From: Roseiarcus sp963794155
Lineage (GTDB): Bacteria > Pseudomonadota > Alphaproteobacteria > Rhizobiales > Beijerinckiaceae
DNA length: 64,000 nt
Assembly (NCBI GenBank): GCA_963794155.1
Contig: CAWCCX010000012.1
Location: forward strand, 62,001-126,000
Direction: 5' to 3'
The translations under genes and the position numbers were made by a program. A model generated the notes under the pieces. That model worked only from the letters and a program-made list of their open reading frames with translations. It searched no databases and was not told the DNA's origin. Shown piece by piece: positions 42,014 to 51,539 of this stretch (positions are counted from its first letter, which is position 1; each line of letters starts with the position of its first letter).

Positions 42014-44860
42014 ATGGCGCTGTTGCAGGAACTGGATACCGGGACGCCGATCCGCACCGGCGAAGCGACCGTCACCCTGACCGTCGATGGGCGCAAGGTC
42101 AGCGTTCCGCCGGGGACGTCGGTGATGGCTGCGGCCGCCCTGATCGATAACCCGATCCCCAAACTCTGCGCGACCGACAATCTCGAGGCCTTCGGCTCCT
42201 GTCGGCTCTGCCTCGTCGAGATCGAGGGCCGGAAGGGTACGCCGGCCTCGTGCACGACTCCGGCCGAACAGGGGATGATCGTCCGCACCAAGACGCCGCG
42301 GCTCGAGCGGCTCCGGCGTGGCGTCATGGAGCTTTATATTTCCGATCATCCGCTCGACTGCCTGACCTGCAGCGCCAATGGCGACTGCGAATTGCAGACC
42401 CAGGCCGGGAACGTTGGTTTGCGCGACGTCCGTTACGGCTACGACGGCGCCAAGCATGCGCAGGAGCCGATCGACGCCTCCAACCCCTATTTTAGTTTCG
42501 AATCCTCGAAATGCATCGTCTGCTCGCGCTGCGTGCGCGCCTGCGAGGAGGTGCAGGGCACATTCGCGCTGACTATCCTAGGCCGTGGATTCGACTCGAA
42601 GGTCGGCACGGGGGGCGTCGATTTCCTGTCGTCCGAATGCGTCTCCTGCGGCGCCTGCGTCCAGGCCTGCCCGACTGCGACCCTCAACGAGAAGCCGGTC
42701 ATCGAGCATGGAACGCCCGAGCGCTCGGTGGTGACGACTTGCGCCTATTGCGGCGTTGGCTGCTCTTTCAAGGCGGAACTCAAGGGCGACGAAGTCCTGC
42801 GCATGGTTCCCTACAAGGCCGGCAAGGCCAACGAGGGCCATTCCTGCGTCAAGGGGCGGTTCGCCTACGGCTACGCCACCCACAAGGACCGTGTTCTCAA
42901 GCCGATGATCCGCAGCCGGATCGAGGACCCGTGGCGCGAGGTTTCCTGGGACGAGGCCATCGGCTATGCCGCGAGCGAATTCAGGCGCATCCAGGCGCAA
43001 TACGGCCGCGACTCGGTCGGGGCGATCAGCTCGTCGCGCTGCACCAATGAGGAAGTGTTTCTCGTCCAGAAACTGGTGCGCGCCGGGTTCGGTAATAACA
43101 ACATCGACACTTGCGCCCGTGTCTGCCACTCGCCGACTGGCTTCGGCCTATCCAAGACCTACGGCACCTCGGCCGGCACCCAGGATTTCAAGTCGGTCGA
43201 AAAGTCGGACGTTGTAGTCGTGATCGGCGCCAATCCGACCGACGCCCATCCGGTGTTCGCCTCCCGCCTCAAGCAGCGCCTGCGCGCCGGCGCCCGCCTC
43301 ATCGTCATCGACCCGCGCCGCATCGATCTGGTTAAGAGCACGCACATCAAGGCCGACTATCATCTCGCGCTGAAGCCCGGAACCAACGTTGCTGTCCTCA
43401 ATGCCTTGGCGCATGTTGTCGTCACCGAAGGCTTGGTGAATGAGGCGTTCGTGCGCGAACGCTGCGACCTCGCCCATTTCGAATCCTGGGCGCGCTTCGT
43501 CGCCGACCCGCGTCATTCGCCTGAGGCGACGGCAAAGGCCAGCGGGATCGATCCGCGCGAGCTGCGCGCGGCTGCGCGCCTCTACGCCAGCGGCGGCAAT
43601 GCGGCAATCTACTACGGTCTTGGCGTCACCGAACACAGCCAGGGCTCGACCGCGGTCATGGCGATCGCCAATCTCGCGATGGCGACCGGGAATATCGGCC
43701 GTGAAGGCGTCGGGGTGAATCCGCTGCGTGGTCAGAACAACGTACAAGGCTCGTGCGACATGGGATCGTTCCCGCACGAGTTTTCCGGCTACCGCCATGT
43801 GTCCACCGACACTGTTCGCGAGACGTTCGAGCGCCTGTGGGGCGTGCCGCTCAGTAACGAGCCGGGCTTGCGCATTCCCAATATGATGGATGAGGCGGTC
43901 GACGGCTCGTTCAAGTGGCTTTACGTTCAGGGCGAGGATATCGCTCAGTCTGATCCGGACACTAAGCATATCACCGCAGGCTTACGGGCGATGGAATGCG
44001 TTGTCGTGCAGGATCTCTTCCTCAATGAAACGGCGCGCTACGCGCACGTGTTCCTGCCCGGCGCATCGTTTCTGGAGAAGGATGGGACCTTCACCAATGC
44101 CGAGCGCCGTATCAACCGCGTGCGCCAGGCGATTCCTCCGCTCGCCGGACTGGCCGACTGGGAAGCGACGATGGCGCTCGCCAACGCTATCGGCGTCCCG
44201 ATGAGCTACACCCATCCGAGCGAGATCATGGATGAGGTCGCGGCCACGACGCCGACCTTCAAGGGCGTGTCCTACGCCCGCCTGGACGAACTCGGCTCGA
44301 TCCAGTGGCCGTGCAACGACGCCGCCCCAACTGGCACACCGATCATGCATGTCGATCGCTTCGTGCGCGGCAAGGGCCAGTTCATGCTGACCGAGTTTGT
44401 TGCCACCGAAGAGCGCGTCGGACCGCGGTTCCCGCTTTTGCTGACGACCGGCCGAATCCTGTCGCAATACAATGTCGGCGCCCAGACGCGGCGGACGGCG
44501 AGCACCGCCTGGCATAGCGAGGACGTGCTCGAGATTCATCCTTTCGACGCCGAACAGCGCGGCGTGCGTGACGGCGATCTTGTGGCGCTGAAGAGCCGGA
44601 CAGGCGAGATTTCGCTCCACGCCAAAATCACCGAGCGCGTCCAACCTGGCGTCGTCTATACGACCTTCCACCATGCGGTCACAGGCGCGAATGTGGTCAC
44701 AACCGACTATTCGGATTGGGCGACGAATTGCCCGGAATACAAGGTGACCGCGGTGCAGGTCCGGCGCACCAACCACTATTCCGATTGGCAACTGCGCGAT
44801 CGCGAAGAGGGTGTGTCGTTGCGGCAGATGGCGAAAGCGCTGGCCGATGCGGCCGAGTGA
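42014..44860 (+). CDS. fdsA: NAD-dependent formate dehydrogenase alpha subunit
   Basis: The 948-residue catalytic subunit that oxidises formate to CO2 at a bis-MGD molybdenum centre. Domain order: N-terminal [2Fe-2S] (CATDNLEAFGSCRLC), a His-Cys cluster (DHPLDCLTCSANGDCEL), two [4Fe-4S] ferredoxin motifs (CIVCSRCVRACEE, CVSCGACVQACPT), the Moco-proximal cluster (CAYCGVGCSF) and the molybdopterin domain. The Mo ligand is Cys371 in RVCHSPTG, in place of selenocysteine in some relatives. The C-terminal domain ends with VTAVQVRRTNHYSDWQ. Many iron-sulfur clusters route electrons to FdsB. Confidence 0.97.
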   Translation: MALLQELDTGTPIRTGEATVTLTVDGRKVSVPPGTSVMAAAALIDNPIPKLCATDNLEAFGSCRLCLVEIEGRKGTPASCTTPAEQGMIVRTKTPRLERLRRGVMELYISDHPLDCLTCSANGDCELQTQAGNVGLRDVRYGYDGAKHAQEPIDASNPYFSFESSKCIVCSRCVRACEEVQGTFALTILGRGFDSKVGTGGVDFLSSECVSCGACVQACPTATLNEKPVIEHGTPERSVVTTCAYCGVGCSFKAELKGDEVLRMVPYKAGKANEGHSCVKGRFAYGYATHKDRVLKPMIRSRIEDPWREVSWDEAIGYAASEFRRIQAQYGRDSVGAISSSRCTNEEVFLVQKLVRAGFGNNNIDTCARVCHSPTGFGLSKTYGTSAGTQDFKSVEKSDVVVVIGANPTDAHPVFASRLKQRLRAGARLIVIDPRRIDLVKSTHIKADYHLALKPGTNVAVLNALAHVVVTEGLVNEAFVRERCDLAHFESWARFVADPRHSPEATAKASGIDPRELRAAARLYASGGNAAIYYGLGVTEHSQGSTAVMAIANLAMATGNIGREGVGVNPLRGQNNVQGSCDMGSFPHEFSGYRHVSTDTVRETFERLWGVPLSNEPGLRIPNMMDEAVDGSFKWLYVQGEDIAQSDPDTKHITAGLRAMECVVVQDLFLNETARYAHVFLPGASFLEKDGTFTNAERRINRVRQAIPPLAGLADWEATMALANAIGVPMSYTHPSEIMDEVAATTPTFKGVSYARLDELGSIQWPCNDAAPTGTPIMHVDRFVRGKGQFMLTEFVATEERVGPRFPLLLTTGRILSQYNVGAQTRRTASTAWHSEDVLEIHPFDAEQRGVRDGDLVALKSRTGEISLHAKITERVQPGVVYTTFHHAVTGANVVTTDYSDWATNCPEYKVTAVQVRRTNHYSDWQLRDREEGVSLRQMAKALADAAE

Positions 44861-45680
44861 GGGAGCCGGCTCGATCGAAGTTCCGGCCCGCGTCTTTTCC
44901 TACGACCTGGGCGCCAGCGGAAAGGAGTTCGCGCGCGCCATCGCCGTCGAAGCCCCCGTCCAGATCGTCCTCAGCGGCGCGCCGTTCGCCGTCATGATGG
45001 CGACCCCGCAGGATCTCGAAGATTTCGCCGCCGGCTTTGTCCTGACCGAGCAGATCGCCGAGAGCGTCGCCGACATCCGGGGGATTGAGGTCGAAGCCGT
45101 CGAGGATGGCTGGAAGCTCAAGATCGCGCTCACCAGCGAACGATTGCAGGCCCATCTCGCCCGCGGCCGGGCGATGAGCGGGCGCACCGGCTGCGGCCTC
45201 TGCGGCATCGAGGATTTTTCGCAGATGCCTTCGCCCCGGCCGCCGCTCCATGCGCAAGCGCCGATCGAGCCCGCCGCGATCCGCGCCGCGATTGGCGGAC
45301 TCGAGGCCTGGCAGCCCCTCAATCGCCTAACCCGCGCGGTCCATGCCGCGGCCTGGTGCGGGCGGGATGGGAAGATCGTGTTGTCGCGCGAGGACGTCGG
45401 CCGGCACAATGCGCTCGACAAGGCGATTGGAGCTCTGACCCGCGCCGGCGTTGCGCCGGACAGCGGATTCTTTCTCATCACCAGCCGCTGCTCGTTCGAA
45501 ATGGTCGCCAAGGCGGCCATTTTCGGCGCCGGGACCCTGGCATCGGTTTCGGCCCCGACCTCGCTCGCGCTTGAGCGGGCGCGCCGTTTCGGCGTCCGCC
45601 TGATCGCCGTTGCGCGCGGCGATCAGGCTTTATCCTTCGAAGACGGCAAGGACACGTTGAAGGGAGGGCTGGCCGCTTGA
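44847..45680 (+). CDS. fdhD: Formate dehydrogenase accessory sulfurtransferase FdhD
   Basis: A 277-residue protein that transfers sulfur from a cysteine desulfurase to the molybdenum cofactor, a step needed for active formate dehydrogenase. The conserved catalytic cysteines are in GRTGCGLCGIED, and LSREDVGRHNALDKAIG and TSRCSFEMVAKAA complete the family pattern. The ATG at 44847 lies inside the end of fdsA (14-base overlap) and its stop overlaps fdsD, so it is fully embedded in the operon. Confidence 0.95.
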   Translation: MRPSEGAGSIEVPARVFSYDLGASGKEFARAIAVEAPVQIVLSGAPFAVMMATPQDLEDFAAGFVLTEQIAESVADIRGIEVEAVEDGWKLKIALTSERLQAHLARGRAMSGRTGCGLCGIEDFSQMPSPRPPLHAQAPIEPAAIRAAIGGLEAWQPLNRLTRAVHAAAWCGRDGKIVLSREDVGRHNALDKAIGALTRAGVAPDSGFFLITSRCSFEMVAKAAIFGAGTLASVSAPTSLALERARRFGVRLIAVARGDQALSFEDGKDTLKGGLAA

Positions 45681-45910
45681 CGACCGGCAAGATCGGCAAG
45701 CTCGTGCGCATGGCCAATCAGATCGGCGACTTCTATGCCGCCATGCCCGAGCGGGAAGGGATCGAGGGCGCCGCCACGCATCTGCGCATGTACTGGACGC
45801 CGAAGATGATTCGCGAGATCATCGCCTTCGCCGATCAGGGCCATCCCGGCCTCAACGCGATCGCGGCGCGCGCGGTCGAATCGTTGAAACAGAGCGCGAC
45901 GGCCGCTTAA
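45677..45910 (+). CDS. fdsD: Formate dehydrogenase delta subunit
   Basis: A 77-residue FdsD. Its sequence (KLVRMANQIGDFYAAMP, HLRMYWTPKMIREIIAF, HPGLNAIAARAVESL) matches the small delta subunit found at the end of fds operons. It helps maturation or stability of the complex. Translation starts at a TTG (45677) overlapping the fdhD stop, behind AGGGAGGG. The FUSC gene begins 17 bases on, so it may belong to the same transcript. Confidence 0.93.
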   Translation: MTTGKIGKLVRMANQIGDFYAAMPEREGIEGAATHLRMYWTPKMIREIIAFADQGHPGLNAIAARAVESLKQSATAA

Positions 45911-45927
45911 GAACTCTACCGGGCCCC

Positions 45928-47976
45928 ATGCCTCGCTGGCCGCGCCCTCCCAATCTGCTACGGCTCTTTGTCGGTCAGCACATCATCAACGGCGCGAGCG
46001 TCGGCCTCGGAGTGATCGCGGTCGCGCTCGCCGCCTCGGCGATTTTCGGCTTCGCCGCCGGCCAGCCGGCGACGCTTGGCGCGATATCGGCAAGCATCTC
46101 CGATCTGCCGGCGCCCTGGCGCGAGAAGGCGCGGACGCTCGGCTTCGGCTTTGCGCTCGCGCTTCTCTCGACCGCGGCGATCCAGTTGGCGCTGCCGTGG
46201 CCGGTCGCCGCGCTCCTCATGATCGGCGTCATCAGCTTTGTCGGCGGCCTCGTCACCGGGCTCGGGCGATGGGCGGTGGCGGTCGGCATGCAGGCGGTCA
46301 TCCCGATGGTCTTCATTCTGGGATTCCCGCGCGAGACTTTTCCGGCCGCGGTTCGCATCGAGCTGCTGCTCGCCGGCGGGGGCGTCGCCTATATCGCCAT
46401 TGCGCTTCTGGCGACAATCTTCACCGACGCCAGCGCCCGCCGGATGGTCGCGAGCGAATGCATCCGCGAATTCTCGATCTACATGCGCGCAGTGGCAGGC
46501 GCTTTTGATCCTGACCAGGATCTGGCGGCGGCCTACGGGGCGACGATCCGCCAACAGTCGGCGCTCTCCGAGCAGTTGCAGTCGGCGCGCGCGCTCTTGC
46601 TCGAACGGCCGGGAAAAGTGGGAGAGCGAATGCGGCTCGCGGCGTCGATCGGCATCCTGCTCGACGCGCTCGATGCGCTGGTCGCGGCCCAGTGCGACGT
46701 CGAACTCATCCGCGGGACCCCGGCGGCGGCGACGGTTCTGGCGCGGATCGGCGAGGCGTTGCGGGTCGGGTCGCTCGATCTCGAGCACTTGAGCCTTGAG
46801 CTCCTGACCACCGGCCACCCAGTCCTGCCGCCCGACCACCAGCTTGCGATTAGTGCGCTCAAACGCGAGGCGGCGCGGATCGAAGCGAACGAGGCGATGG
46901 ATCCGAAAGCCCGCGCGGCGCTCGAAGCCACGACCTCGCGACTCGTCCTGTCGCTTGGGCACGTCCGCCGGCTGGAGCAGGCCCTGTCGAACGACGAGAC
47001 CGCGCGGGCCGCGATCGGCGACGTCGACCTCGCCGCCTTCATTCCCCGGCGGAACTATGCGCTGAGCGCGCTCGCCCCGCAATTGAGCCTCGAGTCGCCG
47101 GTGCTGCAATTCGCCGTGCGCCTCGCGTTGGCGATGATGGCCGGGGCGGTGGTCGCGCAATCGCTCGGCGACGAGCGCCATGGCAACTGGGTCCTGCTCA
47201 CCATCGCGGTGGTGATGCGGGCAGGCTACGGGACGACCAAGCAGCGGCGAGACGACCGCGTCATCGGCACGCTGATCGGCTGCGTCCTTGCGGCCGGCTT
47301 GGTCTCCTACCTGCCGGCTGGCTGGCTGGTCGCGGTGCAGGGCCTCGCGGTCGCCGTCACCCACAGCTTTGCGCGGCTCAATTATCGCATCGCTTCAACC
47401 GGCGCCTCAGTGACTGCGCTGGTGTCGCTGCATCTGGTCCAGCCGTGGGTCTCGGCGCCGATCCTGGTGCGCCTCGCCGATACGCTGGTGGGCGCGGCGA
47501 TCGCGCATCTTTTCAACTATCTCTGGCCGCGCTGGGAATCTTCCGAGGCGCCGCGGCTGGTGAGCCGCCTTGAGGCCCAGCTTGCCGCCTTCGCCGCCGC
47601 CGCGCTCCGGGCCGATGTCAGCGATCATGACTACCGGCTCGCGCGCAAGAACGTGATCGAGGCCATCGCGGCGCTGTCCGATTCCGCCGGCCGCATGAGC
47701 ATCGAGCCGATGGCGGCGCGCAAGGGCCTCGACGAAATGGCGGGCCTTCTGATTGCGGCCTATAGCCTCGTAGCCCAGCTCTCGGCCGCCCGTCTCGCCG
47801 CTCAGACCGGCGCTCCCAGTCCGGACCCGGCGCTCCGCGGCTGGCTTGAGGCGCTGCTCGCTCGCCAATCCAGCCCTGGCGGCGAGGCTCCGGCCGGCCC
47901 GCTCGGCGCCGCCGCGCTCGCCGTCACCGCCGCCGCCCGCAAGTACGAGCGCGTGGCGAAAAGCGAAGCAAACTAA
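45928..47976 (+). CDS. FUSC family membrane exporter-like protein
   Basis: A 682-residue inner membrane protein of the fusaric acid resistance/aromatic acid exporter (FUSC) group. Two hydrophobic blocks, about residues 11-175 and 385-525, each with several transmembrane segments, flank a long charged cytoplasmic helix-rich region. The second block includes MMAGAVVAQSLGDERHGNWVLLTIAVVM and TLIGCVLAAGLVSYLP, typical of the family. Substrates are generally unknown; aromatic acids or formate-related compounds cannot be told from sequence. It follows fdsD closely, which may mean co-expression. Confidence 0.85.
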   Translation: MPRWPRPPNLLRLFVGQHIINGASVGLGVIAVALAASAIFGFAAGQPATLGAISASISDLPAPWREKARTLGFGFALALLSTAAIQLALPWPVAALLMIGVISFVGGLVTGLGRWAVAVGMQAVIPMVFILGFPRETFPAAVRIELLLAGGGVAYIAIALLATIFTDASARRMVASECIREFSIYMRAVAGAFDPDQDLAAAYGATIRQQSALSEQLQSARALLLERPGKVGERMRLAASIGILLDALDALVAAQCDVELIRGTPAAATVLARIGEALRVGSLDLEHLSLELLTTGHPVLPPDHQLAISALKREAARIEANEAMDPKARAALEATTSRLVLSLGHVRRLEQALSNDETARAAIGDVDLAAFIPRRNYALSALAPQLSLESPVLQFAVRLALAMMAGAVVAQSLGDERHGNWVLLTIAVVMRAGYGTTKQRRDDRVIGTLIGCVLAAGLVSYLPAGWLVAVQGLAVAVTHSFARLNYRIASTGASVTALVSLHLVQPWVSAPILVRLADTLVGAAIAHLFNYLWPRWESSEAPRLVSRLEAQLAAFAAAALRADVSDHDYRLARKNVIEAIAALSDSAGRMSIEPMAARKGLDEMAGLLIAAYSLVAQLSAARLAAQTGAPSPDPALRGWLEALLARQSSPGGEAPAGPLGAAALAVTAAARKYERVAKSEAN

Positions 47977-48116
47977 AAGCGGATTGCGGTTGGGTGGGAT
48001 CGGTTCCGACGCAAGGGGCGGCCGGAACTCATGCCGCGACAATCGCATTGAGCGTCTTCGCCGCAGGCGTCCTCGGCATGGGTTGGAGGGCCGGACGGCG
48101 GCGCGCTGTCGCCTGC

Positions 48117-49076
48117 TCACTTCGGCTGAGGTTCGATTCCGGCAAGGACGTTCAATTCATCCTCAAGCCGCAATTCCACACTCTTCGCCTCGATCTTGAT
48201 CCAGTCGATCACGACCTGGACGTCGTCGCGGGGCGCAGGTTCCGCTTGGACCAGCCAATAGGCGTATCCATGCGCCTGATCGGCGCCCGCCCCGCCGACC
48301 GCGATGAGCCTCCCGTCGGACAGCAAGGGCTCGATCAGGGCGATGCGGCCAAGCGCGATTCCCTGGCCTTCCAATGCCGCCCGGATCGCCTGGTCGTATT
48401 GATTGTAGCGCAGGACGCCCTTGGGCTTGATGGCGCTCAAACCCATGGAATGGAGCCGGTCGGCCCATTGCAGCCACGGGCGGTTCGAGTCGTCGTATTC
48501 AATAAGAACCTGTTTGGCGATCGAGGCCGCGTCGAGCCGGCTCACCCCGAGCGAGGGATGAGCGACGGGCGCGACCGCTTCGCCAAACAGGCGGTGCGAT
48601 CCCTCGGGCGCGGCGGCGGCGGGGCAGTAGCGAATGGCGATATCCGCGCTCTTGGTTCTCAGATCTACGACCTTGTTGTTCGCCGCCACGCGGACGTCGA
48701 TTTCGGGATGGCGCTGTTGGAAGCCGCCTAGGCGCGGCATGATCCACAAGCCCGTGACGCCGATACTGGCGGTGATCGTCACCGGCTGGCGGTCGCGCCC
48801 GGCCGCGAGCGCGTCGACGCCATCTTGAAGCTGTTGAAGGGCGCTGTCGGCGACCCGAAAGAACCGTTCGCCCTCAGACGTAAAGCTGATCGAGCGATAG
48901 CCGCGGTCGAGCAACCTGACGCCGAGCGCCTCCTCGAGCGCGAGGATCTGGCGGCTCACCGCGGATTGGGTGAGGAAAAGATCCTGCGCGGCGAGCGTAA
49001 TGCTCATGCGTCGGCCGACGGCGACGAAACCGCGGAGGAGATCGAGCGACGGCAGCCGAATCGGAAAATGTCGCAT
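48117..49076 (-). CDS. LysR-family transcriptional regulator (GcvA-like)
   Basis: A 319-residue LysR-type protein. The HTH is SLDLLRGFVAVGRRMSITLAAQDLFLTQSAVSRQILALEEALGVRLLDR. The effector domain includes VTITASIGVTGLWIMPRLGGFQQRHPEIDVRV, like GcvA-type regulators. It is convergent with the FUSC gene and divergent from the DUF1127 gene. No binding motif could be assigned, and the target is unknown. Confidence 0.9.
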   Translation of the reverse strand: MRHFPIRLPSLDLLRGFVAVGRRMSITLAAQDLFLTQSAVSRQILALEEALGVRLLDRGYRSISFTSEGERFFRVADSALQQLQDGVDALAAGRDRQPVTITASIGVTGLWIMPRLGGFQQRHPEIDVRVAANNKVVDLRTKSADIAIRYCPAAAAPEGSHRLFGEAVAPVAHPSLGVSRLDAASIAKQVLIEYDDSNRPWLQWADRLHSMGLSAIKPKGVLRYNQYDQAIRAALEGQGIALGRIALIEPLLSDGRLIAVGGAGADQAHGYAYWLVQAEPAPRDDVQVVIDWIKIEAKSVELRLEDELNVLAGIEPQPK

Positions 49077-49491
49077 GCGATTTCCTCATGCGATAGCGCT
49101 GCACCCTCCTTGGCCCGCCGGGCTTTGTCAAGCCGGGCCAGGGCAGCGGGCCGTGACCTCCCTTCTTCCTTTGCGGGCCAAAACCGCAAGCGAAGCCTAA
49201 CCGATGAGGAGTTTGCCCCCCCCCACCGAGATGCGCTTTAAAGAGGCGTTGTCGCGCCAACCCTTTTCTCGCAAGGGAGAGCATTCGCATTCCTTCTATG
49301 CATGCCATTCATGACGAGAGATCGTTTGACCGGTCACAGCCACGGAGCCTATGCACTCCTCAGCGGCATTGCCGGGCGAAGGCGAATCGATCGAGATGGG
49401 CCATTTGAGGGGTGACCTCTCAAGTCTGTCTTGGCCAAACCGGGCTGCATCACCTCACCGCTGATGAGCGGAAGTCGCTGAGGAGGCTTTT
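49077..49491. other. Long intergenic region with a small inverted repeat
   Basis: 415 bases between divergent genes, without a supportable frame. An imperfect inverted repeat, TTGAGGGG (49405-49412) with CCTCTCAA (49416-49423), lies 69-87 bases before the DUF1127 start, whose ribosome binding site is GAGGAGG at 49480. Promoters of both neighbours must lie here, but no clear -35/-10 pair stood out. Confidence 0.4.
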
Positions 49492-49689
49492 ATGCGCATC
49501 GCATTCCCGTATATCGCGTTCGAAACGTCGCCCCGAATTTTCCACTGGCGAGCCGAACTGCAGTCATGGCGCCGGCGCGCGCGCGAACGCGACGAGCTCG
49601 CCCGAATGTCGGACGGCGAACTCCATGACATCGGCGTCACCTCCGCCGAGCGCTGGGCGGAAATCAACAAGCCGTGCTGGCGCGGATGA
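49492..49689 (+). CDS. DUF1127 family small protein
   Basis: A 65-residue basic protein. The C-terminal 45 residues fit DUF1127 (YjiS-like): a Trp and Arg-rich helix (WRRRARERDELARMSDGEL) followed by HDIGVTSAER. Small DUF1127 proteins of alphaproteobacteria have been linked to phosphate and carbon metabolism and to RNA interactions. A strong GAGGAGG site precedes the ATG at 49492. Confidence 0.85.
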   Translation: MRIAFPYIAFETSPRIFHWRAELQSWRRRARERDELARMSDGELHDIGVTSAERWAEINKPCWRG

Positions 49690-49729
49690 TCCGGCGCGGC
49701 AACGTCGCGAGCACCCGTGGAAACGGACC

Positions 49730-50612
49730 CTAAAGCCGTTTCTCGAACCAGTGATCGGCGTAAGGGTTGTCGTTGAAGCGGGCGATTTCCCGGAACCCCT
49801 CCTTCCGGTAGAGCGCATGGGCCTCGGTCAGCGCCCGGTTGGTGTCCAGGCGAAGCGCCTTCAGGCGCATGGCGCGCGCCGAGGATTCCAGCGCCCGCAG
49901 CATTCGGCGCGCAACGCCGACGCCGCGGGCGGACGGGGCGGTCCAGACCCGCTTGATCTCTCCGGTCGTCTTGTCCACGCGCTTGAGGCCGCCGCACCCG
50001 ACGGCGTCGCCGTCGAGTCTCGGCGACCACGAACAGGCCCGACGGGGGCGTCATGTCGTCGGCGCGCGTGGAATCATCGCTGGCGGGGTCGAAGCCGCCG
50101 TCGAAACGCGCCGCAAGTTCGCGGAAGTAGGCGTCGAGACACGACTGGGCGTCGGCGCTGTCCGGCGCTTCCGCCGCGACAACCACCGATGCCGCATGCA
50201 TCAGCCGTTCGACCTCTCCCATCGCCGCTGTCAGGCGCTCGCGCTCGGCGTCGTCGAGGCCCTCAAGCATCGACGCCGCGAGGCGGTCGGAGAGTCGGTC
50301 GTAGGCTGCGCGCTCCACGCTTCCCTTGCGGGTGAGATTCACCCGGCGCCGGCGACCGTCCCCGCTCCCCTTCACGACCGCGACCAAGCCCTGCGTCCTT
50401 AGGGATTGCAGGAGACGGCTGAGATAGCCCGAATCGAGTCCTAGCCGGTTGCGTAGCGTGCGGACATCGACGCCGTCGGCGCCGACATCGAAGATGAGCC
50501 GCGCTTCCGCCAGGGGGCGGCCACGACGCAGATAGTTGGCCTCCAGCGCCCCGACGCGTTGAGTGACCAGGCGGTTGAAGCGACGAACCTGTCGAAGCTG
50601 GCTCTCGTTCAT
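49730..50612 (-). pseudogene. MarR family regulator / GNAT acetyltransferase fusion with one frameshift
   Basis: The first ~145 codons from the ATG at 50612 are a MarR winged helix (FDVGADGVDVRTLRNRLGLDSGYLSRLLQSL, GDGRRRRVNLTRKG). A linker leads into GLFVVAE, the start of a GNAT domain. The frame then fails. One base too many near 50015-50022 separates it from VDKTTGEIKRVWTAPSARGVGVARRMLRALE, which carries the acetyl-CoA loop and ends at 49730 with HWFEKRL. Removing one base gives a ~293-residue bifunctional protein of the known MarR-GNAT type. Everything else is conserved, so the break is probably a recent indel or a base error. Confidence 0.8.
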
Positions 50613-50615
50613 TAC

Positions 50616-50629
50616 CTGACTTTAGTCAG
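50616..50629. promoter_or_regulatory. Candidate MarR operator at the MarR-GNAT start
   Basis: CTGACT-TT-AGTCAG is a perfect palindrome with a two-base centre, starting four bases upstream of the ATG at 50612 (reverse strand). A further TATCTG and A/T-rich run follows. MarR proteins commonly bind such palindromes over their own promoter or ribosome binding site, so autoregulation is inferred. Confidence 0.55.
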
Positions 50630-50975
50630 ATATCTGTCTTATTCAAGCCTAGCGCCGCGCTATCCGCGGGGCGTCAAATCGCGGCTCGCGCCAGCACGAA
50701 AGGCGCGCGCTGAAACGACGATCGTTGGTCGCCGAACCTGAATTTGCGCCGGGCGATCGCGATCGGGGCTTGGCGATGGAATCGATTGCGGCGAGGCGGC
50801 AAACGGCGTTAGACTGAACATTAGCGCAACTGGCGCGCCGTCGTTGCGATGCTCCGGCATTCCGCATCGCGGTTTGCGCCCAAAAAAAGCGTCGAGGCCG
50901 GCGCGTCCCGCGGAATACGGCGATGCGCCATAACGTTGAGGGCTATGGTCGGGGCTCCTAGGTCAGGAGACTATG
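50630..50975. other. Intergenic stretch, no gene seen
   Basis: About 345 bases between divergent genes. Frames on both strands here are Arg/Ala-rich and look like chance. The MarR-GNAT promoter should lie at its left end and the promoter of the next gene at its right end, where AGGAGA precedes the ATG at 50976. Confidence 0.35.
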
Positions 50976-51407
50976 ATGCCAAACGTGGAATACAGATTAG
51001 CGTCAGGGCGCTCGGTTCGCTATCTCGACGTCGCGCCTATGATCGGCGCGCTTCGTTTTCAGCCTTCCGATTTCGAATATTCTCGTGGCTGGCTGAATCA
51101 CGTGCCGAGCCGCCATCGCTTCCAATTCGACCGAAGCGGGCGGGTGACAATCGACGCGCTTTGCGGCTGCGCGGCGCTATCAATAAGGCCAGAGCAGGCC
51201 GACGAACTCCATACGATGTTCAAGACCTGGCGCCACTCCTATTGGGTCCCGCTCGAGACCAATCGGGAGTTCGCGTCGCACTTCCGCGCCCCCAATGCCT
51301 GGGTCAGGCTGTTCCGCGACATCCAGATGGCCTGGCGGCGATTCCGGCGCGAGGCCGAACCGGCCGCCATTCCCGTTGAGGGCGTGTCGGCGACGCCGGC
51401 GGAATAG
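50976..51407 (+). CDS. Hypothetical protein, family not recognised
   Basis: A 143-residue soluble protein. The second of two adjacent ATGs (50976) is preferred because AGGAGA lies five bases before it. Recognisable features are few: a compact N-terminal half (RYLDVAPMIGALRFQPSDFEY), HRFQFDRSGRVTIDALCGCAAL with two close Cys, a Trp/His segment (TWRHSYWVPLETN) and a basic helix (FRDIQMAWRRFRREAE). There is no signal peptide or membrane segment. It lies just upstream of the rhamnose genes but faces them. I do not assign a function. Confidence 0.7.
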   Translation: MPNVEYRLASGRSVRYLDVAPMIGALRFQPSDFEYSRGWLNHVPSRHRFQFDRSGRVTIDALCGCAALSIRPEQADELHTMFKTWRHSYWVPLETNREFASHFRAPNAWVRLFRDIQMAWRRFRREAEPAAIPVEGVSATPAE

Positions 51408-51539
51408 CCTGGCGGCTCGTCTCCGAAACCGCGCCGCCGTCTGCGGCGCGGCCCGGACTGGTCGATCGAACCTCGTCGCTGCGCCCGCAGGCGCAGGAGA
51501 TGGAGTTCGCGCCGCGAAGTCGGAGAGTCCGGTCCCCCC

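Noticed and set aside
48120..48145. GGTTCGATTCC, like a tRNA T-loop
   Set aside because: It lies inside the C-terminal codons of the LysR gene and no acceptor, D or anticodon arms flank it.
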